The position numbers and the translations under genes were made by a program. The notes below the pieces were generated by a model. That model was given only the letters and a program-made list of their open reading frames with translations. It made no database searches and was not told the origin of the DNA. A DNA stretch of 41,037 nt from Candidatus Aenigmatarchaeota archaeon. GTDB lineage: Archaea > Aenigmatarchaeota > Aenigmatarchaeia > Aenigmatarchaeales > JAHLMR01. Of the stretch, positions 39,242-41,037 are shown one piece after another (position 1 is the first letter of the stretch; every line of letters starts with the position of its first letter). The stretch covers positions 1-41,037 of the forward strand of contig JAHLMR010000004.1 of assembly GCA_018920255.1 (NCBI GenBank), read 5' to 3'.

Positions 39242-39493
39242 TTATATTTTAACAACAAGTCTATAATATATTGATTCTCCTGCTGTATGACTTTTTCTAA
39301 TTATTTTAATTACATCTCCTTCTTTTGCACCTATAAGTTTTACAATTGGATCATTTATACTTATTTTTGGAAGTTGTTGTTCTGAAATGTTTAATTTTTG
39401 AAGAAGTTCGTTTTTTTCTTTTTCATTAAGTATGATGTGCTTAGGGACAAGATAATGATCTAGAATTTCTTTATTTATATTTATCCCTTTCAA
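39242..39493 (-). CDS. rpoH: RNA polymerase subunit H, TTG start
   Basis: LVPKHIILNEKEKNELLQKLNISEQQLPKISINDPIVKLIGAKEGDVIKIIRKSHTAGESIYYRLVV; GAGGTG SD. Confidence 0.93.
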   Translation of the reverse strand: MKGININKEILDHYLVPKHIILNEKEKNELLQKLNISEQQLPKISINDPIVKLIGAKEGDVIKIIRKSHTAGESIYYRLVVKI

Positions 39494-39504
39494 AATAGCA
39501 CCTC

Positions 39505-39518
39505 TTAAGCCGGCTTAA
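39505..39518. promoter_or_regulatory. Perfect 14-bp palindrome TTAAGCCGGCTTAA in the rpo operon leader
   Basis: Lies between TATA-like ATTTATATAAAT (39531-39542) and the rpoH SD/TTG start. Confidence 0.55.
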
Positions 39519-39530
39519 TTTTAGTGAAAA

Positions 39531-39542
39531 ATTTATATAAAT
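39531..39542 (-). promoter_or_regulatory. Candidate TATA box of the rpo operon
   Basis: ATTTATATAAAT about 40-50 nt upstream of rpoH. Confidence 0.5.
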
Positions 39543-39635
39543 CAAAATTTATAAAGATTTGCTTTTTATTTTTTTAAACTTAAAAAGAGAGAAAATTTTA
39601 AAAAATTTGTTTACAATATCTAAACTGGTGATAAA

Positions 39636-40652
39636 ATGGTTGAATTTAAAGAAATTCTTTTAAAATATAAACAAATTATTTGGCCTGAAGTTCAAAGATA
39701 TTTATTAAAATCTGGTCCTTATGGTTTTGATAAAGTTGTTAATGAATATTCATTAAGACAAGGAAAGTATGGAAGAGGAGCACTTATTTTAATGACATGT
39801 AAAGCTTTTGGTGGTGATATAAATAAAGCAATAAGAACTGCTGCTGCTATGCAACTATCTGAAGATTGGCTTCTCATTCATGATGATTTTGAAGACGGGT
39901 CTCTTGAAAGAAGAGGAAAACCTGCTTTACATAGAATTTATGGAGATTATATTGCAGTAAATGCTGGAGATATGGTACATTTACTTATGTGGAAAGCATT
40001 AATAGATAATAGAGAAATTTTAGATGAAAAAACATTTTTTAGAGTATTATATGAATTTTTAAGATTTTTAGAAATAACTGCAACAGGACAACATATTGAA
40101 ATGTATACAACATTTAATAGACCGCTTGAAGGATTAACAGATAAAGACTATGAAGATATTGTTTATGGAAAAACATGTGAATATACAATTGCTGGCCCGA
40201 TGAGATTAGGTGCAATAATTGCTGGAGAATCTGATGATACTTTAAAAAAATTAAGTGAAGTTGGAATTCCTCTTGGAAAAGGATTTCAGATTAGAGATGA
40301 TTTGTTAAATTTAATCGGTGAAGGAAAAGAATATGGAAAAGAAATAGGTGGAGATATTGTTGAGGGAAAAAGAACTTTAATGTTAATTCATCTTGTTAAT
40401 AATACTTCTGGAAAAGAACATGAAGATGTATTAAGAATTATGTCTAAACCAAGAGAAAAAAGAACACCTGAAGATGTAAAATATATCATTGAACTTATGA
40501 AAAAGAATGGCTCAATTGAATATGCAGAGAAAAAAGCAGAAATGTATGCAAACGAGGCAAGAGAAAAATTTAGAAAATATTTTTCAAATCTTCCGAATAA
40601 AGAAGAGTTTGAAGCCGCAATAGATTTTTTTGCATTAAAAAGAAGGGTTTGA
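39636..40652 (+). CDS. Polyprenyl (geranylgeranyl) diphosphate synthase
   Basis: HDDFEDGSLERRGKP first Asp-rich motif; FQIRDDLLN second motif. Confidence 0.92.
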   Translation: MVEFKEILLKYKQIIWPEVQRYLLKSGPYGFDKVVNEYSLRQGKYGRGALILMTCKAFGGDINKAIRTAAAMQLSEDWLLIHDDFEDGSLERRGKPALHRIYGDYIAVNAGDMVHLLMWKALIDNREILDEKTFFRVLYEFLRFLEITATGQHIEMYTTFNRPLEGLTDKDYEDIVYGKTCEYTIAGPMRLGAIIAGESDDTLKKLSEVGIPLGKGFQIRDDLLNLIGEGKEYGKEIGGDIVEGKRTLMLIHLVNNTSGKEHEDVLRIMSKPREKRTPEDVKYIIELMKKNGSIEYAEKKAEMYANEAREKFRKYFSNLPNKEEFEAAIDFFALKRRV

Positions 40653-40686
40653 GAAAAAAATATCAAGAACTTTTTTCAATCCTACT

Positions 40687-40770
40687 TTAGTCTGATTTTA
40701 ACACATATAAATTTGTTTTTAAATTTAATAATGCTCCCGCAATTGCTGTTGCAACTCCATGCTGTCCTGC
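40687..40770 (-). pseudogene. Probable relic of tryptophan synthase beta (trpB)
   Basis: AGQHGVATAIAGALLNLKTNLYVLKSD-stop with no start codon; matches the TrpB GAGQHGVATA region; preceded out of frame by GKDM. Confidence 0.55.
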
Positions 40771-40782
40771 TCATGTCTTTCC

Positions 40783-41037
40783 CTAAAACTTTACGGAATT
40801 AAAACTTCCATTAAAATCTAAAAAATAAATTATTTCTTCATCTAATTTTTCTAAATCCAACAAAACTTTTTCTTGTCTTGGCCTCCCATTAGAATTTCTA
40901 AAATCTCTTTGAAATGAACCACATTTTATAAGAACTGAATCATCAATTTTAATAAATGAGATTTGTTTTAAATTGAACTCAACTTTTCTTAACCTTGACC
41001 ATGCCCCTCTTTTTATCCTTTCTAATTCATAGTTTGA
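40783..41037 (-). CDS. C-terminal part of an unknown protein, truncated by window edge
   Basis: Open frame SNYELERIKRGAWSRLRKVEFNLKQISFIKIDDSVLIKCGSFQRDFRNSNGRPRQEKVLLDLEKLDEEIIYFLDFNGSFNSVKF-stop. Confidence 0.6.
   Translation of the reverse strand, partial: SNYELERIKRGAWSRLRKVEFNLKQISFIKIDDSVLIKCGSFQRDFRNSNGRPRQEKVLLDLEKLDEEIIYFLDFNGSFNSVKF

Noticed and set aside
1-41037. CRISPR arrays or transposon/prophage signatures
   Set aside because: No regularly spaced direct repeats, transposase, integrase or phage structural genes recognised by reading.

Overview
AT-rich archaeal chromosome segment, probably from a small-genome DPANN-like lineage (inference). It is dominated by information-processing genes: proteasome beta, aCPSF1 RNase, ribosomal proteins eS1/S3Ae, uL16/L10e, eS17 and L30e, TopA, TyrRS, SerRS, Elp3, the rpoH-B-A1-A2-L30e-NusA operon, GGPP synthase, HerA, and an SRP RNA. 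The most notable region is 22.95-24.10 kb on the minus strand, which holds four tRNA genes (Leu-CAA, Glu-UUC, Val-CAC, Ser-GCU). Each carries two insertions. In each gene one insertion is in the anticodon region: 37/38 in three of them, and a non-canonical 30/31 intron with a full bulge-helix-bulge (BHB) in Ser. The second is in the D-loop (11-14 nt ultrashort candidate introns in Glu, Val and Ser) or the T-loop (53 nt, 59/60, textbook BHB in Leu). Removing them restores near-consensus cloverleafs. Between the tRNAs are short genes missed by the ORF track: a 54-aa minimal histone-fold protein and a 31-aa membrane miniprotein. Other leads are a RecJ/Cdc45-like protein with eroded DHH motifs next to S3Ae, four convergent gene pairs whose stop codons share a TTAA palindrome, a perfect 14-bp palindrome in the rpo operon leader, a probable trpB relic, and a frameshifted mini-ORF. 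No CRISPR array or transposon was recognised.
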